DNA from: QUBU01 sp014337915
GTDB taxonomy: Bacteria > Pseudomonadota > Gammaproteobacteria > Steroidobacterales > GCA-2729495
DNA: 64,000 nucleotides
Assembly (NCBI GenBank): GCA_030263395.1
Contig: SZOW01000013.1
Span: 25,572-89,571 of the forward strand
Direction: 5' to 3'
In this document: one piece after another, positions 1 to 8,957 of the stretch
Position numbering within the stretch: the stretch's first letter is position 1
Layout of the letters: each line of letters begins with the position of its first letter
The notes under the pieces: generated by a model
Seen by the model: only the letters and a program-made list of their open reading frames with translations
Told to the model about the DNA's origin: nothing
Database searches by the model: none
Program-made: the position numbers and the translations under genes

Positions 1-173
1 CCGGTTCCGATGAGAACATCCTGCTGACGCCGCCGATCCGCTTCTCGCTGGAGCAGGCGCTGGAGTTCATCGACGACGACGAGCTGGTGGAAGTCACCCC
101 CGGCAGCATCCGCCTGCGCAAGAAGCTGCTCACCGAGAGCGACCGCAAGCGCGCCTCGCGCCTGCCCGCCTGA
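1..173 (+). CDS. typA: TypA/BipA ribosome-binding GTPase, C-terminal end (partial)
   Basis: Only the last 57 codons are present; the gene begins before the window. The reading frame starts at base 3 and ends at TGA 171-173. The tail carries the typical end of TypA/BipA: an ILLTPP segment, a SLEQALEFI helix, DDELVEVTP, and a basic end with IRLRK and a final LPA. TypA is a translational GTPase of the EF-G family involved in 50S assembly and stress adaptation. The GTPase domain lies outside the window, so only the C-terminal domain supports the call. An AGGAGGG ribosome binding site for the next gene starts 4 nt after the stop. Confidence 0.88.
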   Translation, partial: GSDENILLTPPIRFSLEQALEFIDDDELVEVTPGSIRLRKKLLTESDRKRASRLPA

Positions 174-191
174 ACCAGGAGGGAACCTGTG

Positions 192-539
192 ATGACCAAG
201 GACACGCTGTTCCTGCTGAAACCCGACTTCCACAACGGCGACAAGGGGCCGTTCTACTGCCCGGACTGCGCCCTCGTGGAAGGCGTGCTGTCCTACTACC
301 CGAAGCTGCGCCACAAGCTCGACGTGCGCTACGTCGACTTCGCCCGGCCGCGCGCCGAAATCGTCGCCCTGCTGGGCGAGGCCAACCAGGGCTGCCCGGT
401 GCTGGTGCTGGCTGACGGCCGCCGCGTGCTCGACGCCGGCATCGAGGTCCAGGAAGCCCAGGGCCGGCGCTTCATCGCGCGGGAAGCCGACATCCGCCGC
501 TACCTCTCGGGCAGCTTCGGCATCGGCCACGCGGCCTGA
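192..539 (+). CDS. DUF3088-like thioredoxin-fold small protein
   Basis: A 115-aa soluble protein with no signal peptide. Near residue 22 it has a CPDC motif, a CxxC arrangement at the end of a first beta strand as in thioredoxin-like folds. A CPVLVLADG strand follows near residue 70, which resembles the cis-Pro region of such folds. This fits the DUF3088 family, whose function is not established. I chose the ATG at 192: the AGGAGGG at 177-183 sits 8 nt before it. A GTG at 189 is directly adjacent and only 5 nt from the site. It lies 18 nt after typA and may be cotranscribed with it. Redox activity is inferred from CPDC only. Confidence 0.75.
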   Translation: MTKDTLFLLKPDFHNGDKGPFYCPDCALVEGVLSYYPKLRHKLDVRYVDFARPRAEIVALLGEANQGCPVLVLADGRRVLDAGIEVQEAQGRRFIAREADIRRYLSGSFGIGHAA

Positions 540-575
540 GCCCGGGGCCACCGGGCGCCGGCACGGCCTGATCCC

Positions 576-2387
576 ATGGCGGGCCCGGAAGAGGAAGCGC
601 GCAACCGCCCCAAGGGCCGGTCACTGCGGCCGCTGCTGGCGCTGCTGCCCTACCTGCGGCCCTATCGCGGCCGGCTGGTCCTCGCCGTCCTTGCCCTGCT
701 CAGCGCCTCGGGCCTGATGCTGGCCCTGCCGGTGGCCGGCAAGTACGTCATCGACCACGGCTTCTCCCAGGACGGCGGCGCAAGGATCAACCTCTACTTC
801 ACGGGATTCGCCGCGCTGGTGGTGCTGTTCTGCGCCTGCGCCGCGCTGCGCTACTACCTGCTGGCCTGGATCGGCGAGCGCGTGGTCGCCGATATCCGCG
901 ACCGCATCTACGCCCACGTGATCCGGCTGGATCCGGCGTTCTTCGAGGTGACGCGCACCGGCGAGGTGCTCTCGCGGCTCACCGCCGATACCACGCTGAT
1001 CCAGTCCATTGCCGGCGTGAACTTCTCGATGGTGCTGCGTTCGCTGGTGCAGCTGCCCGGCGCGCTGCTGATGCTGGCCATCACCAACATCCGCCTCATG
1101 GGCGTGATCGTGCTGTTCATCCCGGCAGTGATGGCGCCGGTGATCCTCATCGGCCGCAAGGTGCGCGCCCTGTCCCGCGCCTCGCAGGACCGCATCGCCG
1201 ACACCAGCGCGCTGGCCAGCGAGTCGCTGAACGCGGTGCAGATCGTCCAGGCCTTCACCGCCGAGCCGATGCTCACAAGGCGCTTCCGCGCGGCTGTCGA
1301 GTCGAGCTTCGCCACGGCCATCAACCGCACCCGGGTGCGGGCGGTGATGACCTTCGTCACCTTCGTCGCGGTGTTCGGCGGCATCACCTTCGTCGTCTGG
1401 GTCGGCGCGCGCACGGTGCTGGCCGGCGGCATGAGCTATGGCGAACTGGCTCAGTTCCTGCTCTATGCCATGTTCACCGCAACCTCGGCGGGCACGCTCA
1501 CGGAAATGTGGGGTGAGGTGCAACGCGCCTCCGGGGCCACGGAGCGCATGGTGGAGCTCCTCGACGCCAGGCCCGCGGTGCGGGTGGCACCGCAGCCACT
1601 GCCCATGCCCGTGCCGGGGCAGGGCCGCATCCGCTTCGAGGGCGTGGGTTTCAGCTACCCCTCGCGCCCCGACCGCCGGGCGCTGGACGGCTTCAGCCTG
1701 GAGATCCGGCCCGGCGAGCGCGTGGCCTTCGTCGGCCCCTCGGGGGCCGGCAAGAGCACCACGTTCCAGCTGCTGCTGCGCTTCTATGATCCGCAGGCGG
1801 GACGCATCGTCGTCGATGGCATGGACATCGCCAGCGTGGACCCGGCCGAGCTGCGCGCGCGCATCGGCCTGGTACCGCAGGAGACCATGATCTTCGGCGA
1901 CACCGCGCGGGAGAACATCCGCTTCGGGCGGCCCGGGGCAACGGATGCCGAGGTGGAGGCGGCGGCGCGCTCAGCGGTTGCCGCCGGCTTCCTCCGCGAA
2001 CTGCCCCAGGGTTTCGACACCTTCCTCGGCGAGCGCGGCATGCGGCTCTCCGGCGGCCAGCGCCAGCGCCTGGCGATCGCGCGGGCGATCCTCAAGAACC
2101 CGCCGATCCTGCTGCTCGACGAGGCCACCAGCGCGCTCGACTCGGAGAACGAGCGGCTGGTCCAGCAGGCGCTCGACCAGCTGATGGAGAACCGCACCAC
2201 CATCATCATCGCCCACCGCCTGGCCACCGTGCTCAAGGCCGACCGGATCGTGGTAATGGACCAGGGGCGGATCGTCGACATCGGCACGCACGAGCAGCTG
2301 GTGGCGCGCGCTCCGCTGTACGCACGGCTGGCGGAGCTGCAGTTCGGCGCCGCGGAAGCACCGCGCATCGGCGCCACCGGCAGCTGA
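576..2387 (+). CDS. MsbA-type ABC exporter, fused permease and ATPase
   Basis: A 603-aa half-transporter with the usual exporter order. The N-terminal membrane domain has about six transmembrane helices (residues 30-320). It contains the conserved RTGEVLSRLTADT coupling segment near residue 127. The nucleotide-binding domain follows, with Walker A GPSGAGKST near residue 387, the signature LSGGQRQRLAIARA near 491, Walker B ILLLDEATSALDS near 511 and an H-loop AHRLAT. It should act as a homodimer in the inner membrane exporting a lipid or hydrophobic substrate. The closest general family is MsbA/lipid A flippase, but the substrate cannot be read from sequence. It stands alone between DUF3088 and a tiny membrane peptide, without lpxK or kdtA beside it, so dedicated MsbA function is uncertain. 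Confidence 0.88.
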   Translation: MAGPEEEARNRPKGRSLRPLLALLPYLRPYRGRLVLAVLALLSASGLMLALPVAGKYVIDHGFSQDGGARINLYFTGFAALVVLFCACAALRYYLLAWIGERVVADIRDRIYAHVIRLDPAFFEVTRTGEVLSRLTADTTLIQSIAGVNFSMVLRSLVQLPGALLMLAITNIRLMGVIVLFIPAVMAPVILIGRKVRALSRASQDRIADTSALASESLNAVQIVQAFTAEPMLTRRFRAAVESSFATAINRTRVRAVMTFVTFVAVFGGITFVVWVGARTVLAGGMSYGELAQFLLYAMFTATSAGTLTEMWGEVQRASGATERMVELLDARPAVRVAPQPLPMPVPGQGRIRFEGVGFSYPSRPDRRALDGFSLEIRPGERVAFVGPSGAGKSTTFQLLLRFYDPQAGRIVVDGMDIASVDPAELRARIGLVPQETMIFGDTARENIRFGRPGATDAEVEAAARSAVAAGFLRELPQGFDTFLGERGMRLSGGQRQRLAIARAILKNPPILLLDEATSALDSENERLVQQALDQLMENRTTIIIAHRLATVLKADRIVVMDQGRIVDIGTHEQLVARAPLYARLAELQFGAAEAPRIGATGS

Positions 2388-2442
2388 CCCCGGCCCGCCG
2401 GCGGCACTGGCAGTGCTGCCCCATGCACCCTAGACTGCGGCC

Positions 2443-2595
2443 ATGGGCAGCTGGACCTTTGCCATTGCCGCCAGCATGTTCCTCGTGCTGCTCGGCCTCG
2501 TCACCCACTGGAGCCTGGTCGTCCTGGGTGCCGCGCTGCTGGTCTGGCCGGTGCTGAGCGAACTCATCCGGCGGCGGCGCGGGCCGCCAGCCTGA
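2443..2595 (+). CDS. Small hydrophobic membrane peptide, unknown
   Basis: An unnamed 50-codon reading frame just after the ABC exporter. The product starts MGSWTFAIAA and has two hydrophobic stretches (about residues 5-21 and 24-40) separated by THWS. It ends in a strongly basic tail RRRRG, as expected for a small inner-membrane hairpin with a cytosolic C terminus. No convincing Shine-Dalgarno sequence precedes the ATG (the upstream bases are CTAGACTGCGGCC). It lies 55 nt past the ABC stop and ends 15 nt before the end of the convergent gene at 2611. The strong membrane bias argues for a real gene, but this is not proven. Confidence 0.45.
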   Translation: MGSWTFAIAASMFLVLLGLVTHWSLVVLGAALLVWPVLSELIRRRRGPPA

Positions 2596-2610
2596 CCCCC
2601 ACGCCGCGTA

Positions 2611-3678
2611 TCAGCGCCGGTCGGCGCGGGCGAGCGTCTCGGCCACGGCCTGGTCGATCCACCTGAGGAAGTTCGGGTGCTCGGAGATGCCCTTCTCCTG
2701 GAAACGGAACTCAAGCCCGGCAAGGTCCTTCTGCAGCTTCGGCTGCACGCCGGCGACGTTGATCACGTAGGGCACCACGATCACGTCCTGGCCGCGCGCG
2801 CGGGCATCGCTGACCTTCGCCCGGAACGCCCTGGCGTTGGCCGCGCGCACCGGCGGCGGCGCGTCGTCCTGGATGTTGAGCGCCTCGACGCTGGCAAAGC
2901 GGCTTGCCGTCTTCACCCAGGTGGCGAGCTTGCCCAGTTCCACCAGGTCGCGTTCGTTGTCGGTATTGTCCTCGGGCCCGTGGGCGATGATGACCACCGC
3001 CTCCCTGGCCTCGTCCCGGCTCAGCTCGCGGGCGTGGTCCAGCAGGATCTGTGCCACCAGCGGGCTGTCGTTGACCGATCCGGTCATGAGCAGCGGCGCC
3101 CTGCTGGTCACCCTTGCCACTTTCGCGTATGCCGGCTGTTCGCGCAGCCCGAGGATGTACTGCCACTGGCGGCGCAGCGAGCGGTGGTCGCTGGTGCCGT
3201 AGTCCACGGCAACGATGGTCTCCACGCCCACGGCATTGAGGTCATCGGCCGCCTGCTGCAGCGCCTGCCCCGTGGTCATGGCCATGCCGAAGGCGATCGC
3301 CGTCGGCTGCCGCTGTGCCAGCGGTTGCATCCGCGAGCGGAAGGTCTGGTCCGAGGGCTCGCTGACCCCGTGGTTGAGCACCAGCAGGCCCACCCTGCCC
3401 CGGGTCTGGGCCGGGCTGATGTACCAGGCATAGTCGGCCCGCATGCTGTTCATGATCATGTGCAGCAGGTTGTCGGGCATCGTGGCGAACACCGGAATGT
3501 TGGCGCGCAGCTCGGCGGTGGTCGCCTCGCTGTGGTCGTGGGGAATCATCGGATGCCGGCCCGGCTCGAGCGGATCGGGCTGGAAGTTGACGTCAGCCGC
3601 GGCCAGCGCGGGGCCGCCCAGCGCGAGCCCGACGAGCAGGACGGCCAACGATGCATGAACCTTGTGGTGGCGACGCAT
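2611..3678 (-). CDS. Exported CbiX/sirohydrochlorin-chelatase-like protein
   Basis: A 355-aa protein with a clear signal peptide: basic RRHHK, hydrophobic core, ALA cleavage site near residue 27. The mature part carries two motifs like those of CbiX-type chelatases: LLVLNHG with His103 and VVIIAHGPED with His233. Each follows a hydrophobic beta strand, so the protein may be a two-domain chelatase-fold molecule. Family members normally insert Co or Fe into sirohydrochlorin in the cytosol. A periplasmic member with no cobalamin or siroheme genes nearby is unusual. It lies 75 nt downstream of the amidohydrolase of the amidoligase cluster on the same strand and could be its last gene. Metal binding through the two His is inferred. 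Confidence 0.6.
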   Translation of the reverse strand: MRRHHKVHASLAVLLVGLALGGPALAAADVNFQPDPLEPGRHPMIPHDHSEATTAELRANIPVFATMPDNLLHMIMNSMRADYAWYISPAQTRGRVGLLVLNHGVSEPSDQTFRSRMQPLAQRQPTAIAFGMAMTTGQALQQAADDLNAVGVETIVAVDYGTSDHRSLRRQWQYILGLREQPAYAKVARVTSRAPLLMTGSVNDSPLVAQILLDHARELSRDEAREAVVIIAHGPEDNTDNERDLVELGKLATWVKTASRFASVEALNIQDDAPPPVRAANARAFRAKVSDARARGQDVIVVPYVINVAGVQPKLQKDLAGLEFRFQEKGISEHPNFLRWIDQAVAETLARADRR

Positions 3679-3753
3679 GGATTCCCCCTGGGTGGCTGTC
3701 CGGGGCCGGCGACTGCCGGCTTCCCCCGCGCCGACTATAGCAACCCCGCGCGC

Positions 3754-4453
3754 TCAGGACTCCAGCGAGGCGGCCAGGTCCGCCAGCAGCGCGGCGGCCT
3801 GGGATGGATTGCCCAGGCAGGCCTGGTTGAGTTCCAGTTCGATGCCGAGGTATGGCTGGCCGGCGAACTCGCGCCGCAGCGCCACCACCAGGCCATCGGC
3901 CGTGCCACGGTACGGGTAGTTGCGCCGCACCCTCCAGCCGCGGGCACTGGCCGCCAGCCGCGCTTGCCAGCCGCGGCAGAACCGCGCCTCGGCGCCGCTC
4001 GCCGGGTCGTAGAGCAGGCCCACATCGGCATTGCGACGCCGGCCGTCGAGGACCGGCGTGAACGAATGTACCGACAGCTGCAGCACCTGCTCGCCGCGCG
4101 CCAGGCGCCCGGCGATCCAGTCGTGCAGCAGCTGGCGATAGGGATGATAGTGCCGCGCCAGCAGCCGCTCGCGTTCCTCAGCGGCCAGGGACCGGGACAG
4201 GCTGGAGTACAGCGCCGGATGGCCGATGGAGCGGTTGAGGTCCACCAGCAGCCGGGTCACGGTGGCGGCGACCAGTGGCGCGCCGAGCCGCCGCTGCAGC
4301 ACGCGCGCCGCCGCCAGCGCGCCGATGTCCAGGCCCCGGTGCGAAGCCAGCAGCCGCCGCTGGCCGGCGAACAGTCGCCGGTATTCGGGCGGTACCCGAT
4401 TGCCACCGTGCTCGCAGCTCAGCAGCAGCCACGGCGCCACGCGGCGCCGGCGC

Positions 4454-4476
<23 letters not shown>
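3754..4476 (-). CDS. N-formylglutamate amidohydrolase-like enzyme
   Basis: A 240-aa protein of the N-formylglutamate amidohydrolase (HutG-type) fold. It begins with a strand leading into LLSCEHGGNRVPPEY, the typical CEHxGNxVP metal-site motif. It continues with a HRGLDIGA segment, TRLLVDLNRS, and the late HSFTP motif. The last third has the GIELELNQ segment also typical of the family. The enzyme is expected to be a Zn-dependent hydrolase of an amide bond on a Glu-like substrate. The ATG at 4476 overlaps the end of the upstream ligase by 23 nt, which suggests translational coupling. No histidine-utilisation genes are nearby. In this context it more likely trims the product of the two adjacent ligases than serves histidine catabolism. 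Confidence 0.8.
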
Positions 4477-5692
<1,216 letters not shown>

Positions 5693-5700
5693 GGCCGTGC

Positions 5701-7161
5701 TCAGCGGCCGTTGCCGCCGCGGGCGGCCTCGAGCCGGGCGCGGAACACCTGCATCACCCGCTCATAGAGCGCATCGCCGAGCGCCTGGTCCTCGACGCCG
5801 CGCTCGACGCTGGGGTTGTCGTTCACCTCCATCACCACGTGGCGCCCGTCGATCTCCTTGATGTCCACGCCATAGAAGCCGTCACCGATGGCATTGGCCG
5901 CCCGCAGGCCCAGCTCCACTACCGCGGGCGGCGCCGCTTCCACCCGCAGCGTCTCCCAGCGCCCGCCGGTCAGCTTGCCGCCGGCCTGCTGCTTGTAGAT
6001 CTGCCAGTGGTTGCGCGCCATGAAATAGCGGCAGACATAGAGTGCCTGGCGGTCGAGTACGCCGAAGCGCCAGTCGAAGGAGGTGGGCATGAACTGCTGG
6101 GCCACGACCAGGTCACTGCGTTCCAGCAGCTGGCGCAGTGCCGCGCGCAGTTCGCCCGCGTCCTGCACCTTGACTACGCCCTGGGAAAAGCTGCTGTCCG
6201 GCTGCTTGAGCACGCAGGGCAGGCCCAGCTCGCCGGCGACACGCTCGATGTTGTTGCGGTGGGCGATGACGGTCTTCGGCGTCGGGATGCCGAGGCGCGT
6301 CATCAGCTCGGCCAGGTAGACCTTGTTGGCGCAGCGCACGATGGAGTCCGGGTCGTCGATGACGATCAGCCCCTCGGCGCGCGCCCGGCTGGCGAAGCGA
6401 TAGGTGTGGTGGTTGACCTGGGTGGTCTCGCGGATGAACAGGGCGTCGAACTCGGCGATCCGGCCGAAGTCGTCGGGGCCGATGATCTCCACCTCGAAGC
6501 CATGGGCCTCGGCGGCACGCTCGAAGCGCCGCAGTGCCGGCGGGTCCGAAGGCGGCGAACGGTCCGCCGGATTGACGAGGATGGCGAGCTCGTGGCGCAC
6601 CGCCGGCGCCTTCGGCGCCGGCATGCGCCGCGCGAAGTGCTGCTCGATGGCACCGCGGAGGAACTCGCGCTGCCCGGCCGGGATGTCGCCCACCGGTATC
6701 GGCCGCAGGCCCTGCAGGCGCCATTTCGGCCGGCGCAGGAAGCTCGCCTTGAGCAGCGGCACCGGGAACAGGTTGAACAATGCCTGGGCGAGGCGCTGGA
6801 AGCGCGGCTGCGGGTGGTGGCCGAAGTAGACGCTGAGCTCGAAGCGCTCCTCGGCCATGTCCTGGAGCGCGCGCTGCATCAATTCCTCCAGCTCCTCGGT
6901 GGGCCGGATCAGCGCCGGGGACTTGATGTCCTGCATGGTCAGCACGTCGGGCAGCGGCCGGTGGCCACGCGCGGCAGCCAGCAGCGATACGTAGTAGCCG
7001 CTCGCCTGGTAGGCGTAGGACTCGCAGAGGTTGTAGACGCGCGGCCGCCGCAGGGCGCTGAAGCGCGCTTCGGTCAGGTAGCTGCGCGCAGCCACTACCT
7101 CGGCCGACGGGATCTGCAGGGGCCAGTCCCGCGGCTCGTCCACCACGATCAGCGTAGCCAT
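5701..7161 (-). CDS. RimK-type ATP-grasp ligase with RLAN N-terminal domain
   Basis: A 486-aa two-part ligase. Residues 1 to about 170 match the RimK-like ATP-grasp N-terminal (RLAN) type: LIVVDEPRDW at the start, PRVYNLCESYAYQASGYYVS in the middle. Residues about 190-480 form an ATP-grasp fold. It has LGIPTPKTV, LPCVLKQPDSSFSQGV (ATP-binding lysine region), a large central strand set, and the metal-binding end YGVDIKEIDG plus VMEVNDNPS. RimK-like enzymes add Glu or other amino acids to the C terminus of a peptide or protein. The start overlaps the upstream peptidase gene by 13 nt, and the next ligase starts 8 nt after the stop. Acceptor and amino acid are unknown. Confidence 0.87.
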   Translation of the reverse strand: MATLIVVDEPRDWPLQIPSAEVVAARSYLTEARFSALRRPRVYNLCESYAYQASGYYVSLLAAARGHRPLPDVLTMQDIKSPALIRPTEELEELMQRALQDMAEERFELSVYFGHHPQPRFQRLAQALFNLFPVPLLKASFLRRPKWRLQGLRPIPVGDIPAGQREFLRGAIEQHFARRMPAPKAPAVRHELAILVNPADRSPPSDPPALRRFERAAEAHGFEVEIIGPDDFGRIAEFDALFIRETTQVNHHTYRFASRARAEGLIVIDDPDSIVRCANKVYLAELMTRLGIPTPKTVIAHRNNIERVAGELGLPCVLKQPDSSFSQGVVKVQDAGELRAALRQLLERSDLVVAQQFMPTSFDWRFGVLDRQALYVCRYFMARNHWQIYKQQAGGKLTGGRWETLRVEAAPPAVVELGLRAANAIGDGFYGVDIKEIDGRHVVMEVNDNPSVERGVEDQALGDALYERVMQVFRARLEAARGGNGR

Positions 7162-7874
7162 CGACGGCGCCTCGGCACCTCGATCACGAGCAGGTTGGCG
7201 TCATAGGTCAGGCTGCCGAGGAGCACGGCATTGATCAGCCGATGCAGGTCCACCGAGTAGTAGCGCTGGCCGCTGATGGGATTCCATTCGTAGGGGTCGG
7301 CGACGTCGACCAGCCGGGTGCCGCGATCATACCCCGACAGCACCACGAAATGCCCGGCGGGCTGGCCCCGCACGTCGTCGGGCGCGCAGCTCTCGGGGAT
7401 CTCGCGCCGCGACTGGTAGAGGTAGGTGGCCGAGAGCCCGGTCATGACCGGCACGCCACGGCCGAGGAAGCGTCGCAGCAGCGCCGGGCGCAGGTCCTCG
7501 AAGCGCAGCTTGCCGCCCAGCTCGAGGAAGCGCAGGTAGCCGCGGCTGGCCAGCCGCAGCTTGGCGTCATCCTTGGCAGCCGCCTGGGCCTCCAGCCGCG
7601 CCATCAGGTCGGCAACCGGCAGCAGCGCCCAGGTCGGGTCGAACAGGCGCAGGTTGTAGGTGTACAGCGTGACGCGGTAGCCGCGCGCCAGGGCATGGTT
7701 GGCCAGGAAGACGTCCAGCGTGCCTCCACCGCCGCCGAGCATGTCGACGCCGCCGATGACCTCCTCCAGGCTGATCTCATCGCCGTGGTAGCGATAAATG
7801 CCATGCAGGCAGGTCGGCCCGCAGGTGACCTCGTCGGGTTGCGCGGCGATCTGGAATCGCAGCCGTCGGTGCAT
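7149..7874 (-). CDS. C39-like papain-fold cysteine peptidase
   Basis: A 241-aa cytosolic protein without signal peptide. The start has Q12 and C18 in the order Q-x5-C-G-P-T-C, matching the oxyanion Gln and nucleophile Cys of C39-like peptidases. GHFVVLSGYD supplies His175, and LVDVADPYEW supplies an Asp (190 or 193). The Cys-His-Asp set of a papain-fold hydrolase is therefore complete. A GGGGG run near residue 47-51 follows the first helices. A strong ribosome binding site (GGGGGAG) precedes the ATG. Its overlap with the ATP-grasp gene points to a role in processing the ligase product or its acceptor, either as a peptidase or as a transpeptidase-like hydrolase. Confidence 0.75.
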   Translation of the reverse strand: MHRRLRFQIAAQPDEVTCGPTCLHGIYRYHGDEISLEEVIGGVDMLGGGGGTLDVFLANHALARGYRVTLYTYNLRLFDPTWALLPVADLMARLEAQAAAKDDAKLRLASRGYLRFLELGGKLRFEDLRPALLRRFLGRGVPVMTGLSATYLYQSRREIPESCAPDDVRGQPAGHFVVLSGYDRGTRLVDVADPYEWNPISGQRYYSVDLHRLINAVLLGSLTYDANLLVIEVPRRRRWLR

Positions 7875-7900
7875 GGCGTCTCCCCCAGCTCCGCACGGCC

Positions 7901-8818
7901 TCAGCCGGCGAACTCGGCGACCCCGGCCAGGCTGCGGTACGGCTTGGCGAATCCGGTGTCGATCTGGCCGGTGATCCGCTCCTCGACCAGGTCCACCCGC
8001 GACATGACGCCGGTGAAGATGTTGGCTACCAGCGCGTAGCGCTGGTCCCGGCAGCTGCGGATCATGGCGTAGCCGTACTCATCGAGCTGGATGCTGCGCA
8101 GGGTATTGCCGGCCTCGTCGACGAGATCGATGAAGCTGCCGCGCAGGAGCAGCAGCGTGCCATCCTCCAGGTAGGCGACACCGGTGGTCCACCTGCGCGC
8201 GTATTCAGCACCACCGGGATAGCTCACGAGGTCCGGCATCTGGTGGCCGGCGACGACGTCGAAGCGCATGACGCGCATGCCGAGGTCGGTGATGTAGGCG
8301 AGGATGCGCCCGCCGGGGTGCATGGCCGTATGGGTGACACCGTGGAATCCCGTGGGCGATGCGGCGGTCTCGTTGTCGAACTCCGCCACCAGCGCCAGGT
8401 CCGCGCTGCGCTTCTGGATGCGGCCATGGCCCACGACATCGGTGCCGGGCAGCAGCCGCATGTCACCGCCCTTGTAGGGGCGGCTGCCCTTGAGGTACTC
8501 GCCGAGGTAGATGCTGCCATCGCGGCCGAATGCGACGTTGCCCCAGGCGCGCCCGCCTCCGTCGAACGCCGGCAGCTGCCGCCCGTCGCGTCCCACCCGT
8601 ACCACGCAGCGCGCGAATGGATCGAACGCCCACAGCGTGCCGTCGGGGCCGAAGCTGAGGTTGATCACCAGATGGGTCGTACCTTCGGTGTAAAGGGTGC
8701 CCTTCGGCACCAGGTGGCGATCGAACTGCAGGATGCGACCCTCGCCGGCATGGTCGTCCCGAGGGTCGTTCAGGTAGGTGCAGCCGAGGAAGATGTCCCC
8801 GGGAGCGAACGGCTTCAT
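7901..8818 (-). CDS. Cytosolic beta-propeller-like protein, amidoligase cluster
   Basis: A 305-aa protein (from the ATG at 8818) made of repeated short beta-strand blades. Examples are INLSFGPDGTLWAFDP, NVAFGRDGSIYLGEY, HTAMHPGGRILAYI and VAYLEDGTLLLL, the pattern of NHL/SMP-30-like propellers. No signal peptide is visible. An in-frame GTG at 8836 has a better-placed GGGGA site and would add six residues; an ATG at 8893 would add 25. It is the first gene of the minus-strand set and ends 26 nt before the C39-like gene. It could be a binding scaffold or a hydrolase/lactonase-like propeller. No catalytic set is evident and the function is unknown. Confidence 0.6.
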   Translation of the reverse strand: MKPFAPGDIFLGCTYLNDPRDDHAGEGRILQFDRHLVPKGTLYTEGTTHLVINLSFGPDGTLWAFDPFARCVVRVGRDGRQLPAFDGGGRAWGNVAFGRDGSIYLGEYLKGSRPYKGGDMRLLPGTDVVGHGRIQKRSADLALVAEFDNETAASPTGFHGVTHTAMHPGGRILAYITDLGMRVMRFDVVAGHQMPDLVSYPGGAEYARRWTTGVAYLEDGTLLLLRGSFIDLVDEAGNTLRSIQLDEYGYAMIRSCRDQRYALVANIFTGVMSRVDLVEERITGQIDTGFAKPYRSLAGVAEFAG

Positions 8819-8957
8819 GGTCGAGACTTTGGTCACGCTTTTCCCCAGCGCCCCGGCGGGTTGGTGATGCTGGACCCGTGACGGATTACACATAATCCAG
8901 CCAGGCTCCCGACTAGCATCTTACAGGCATAACTTCATCCGGTGCCTGACCCTCCCG

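Noticed and set aside
621..1523. His/Arg-rich 300-codon minus-strand frame inside the ABC exporter gene
   Set aside because: Composition typical of antisense frames; the sense strand encodes a complete ABC transporter.
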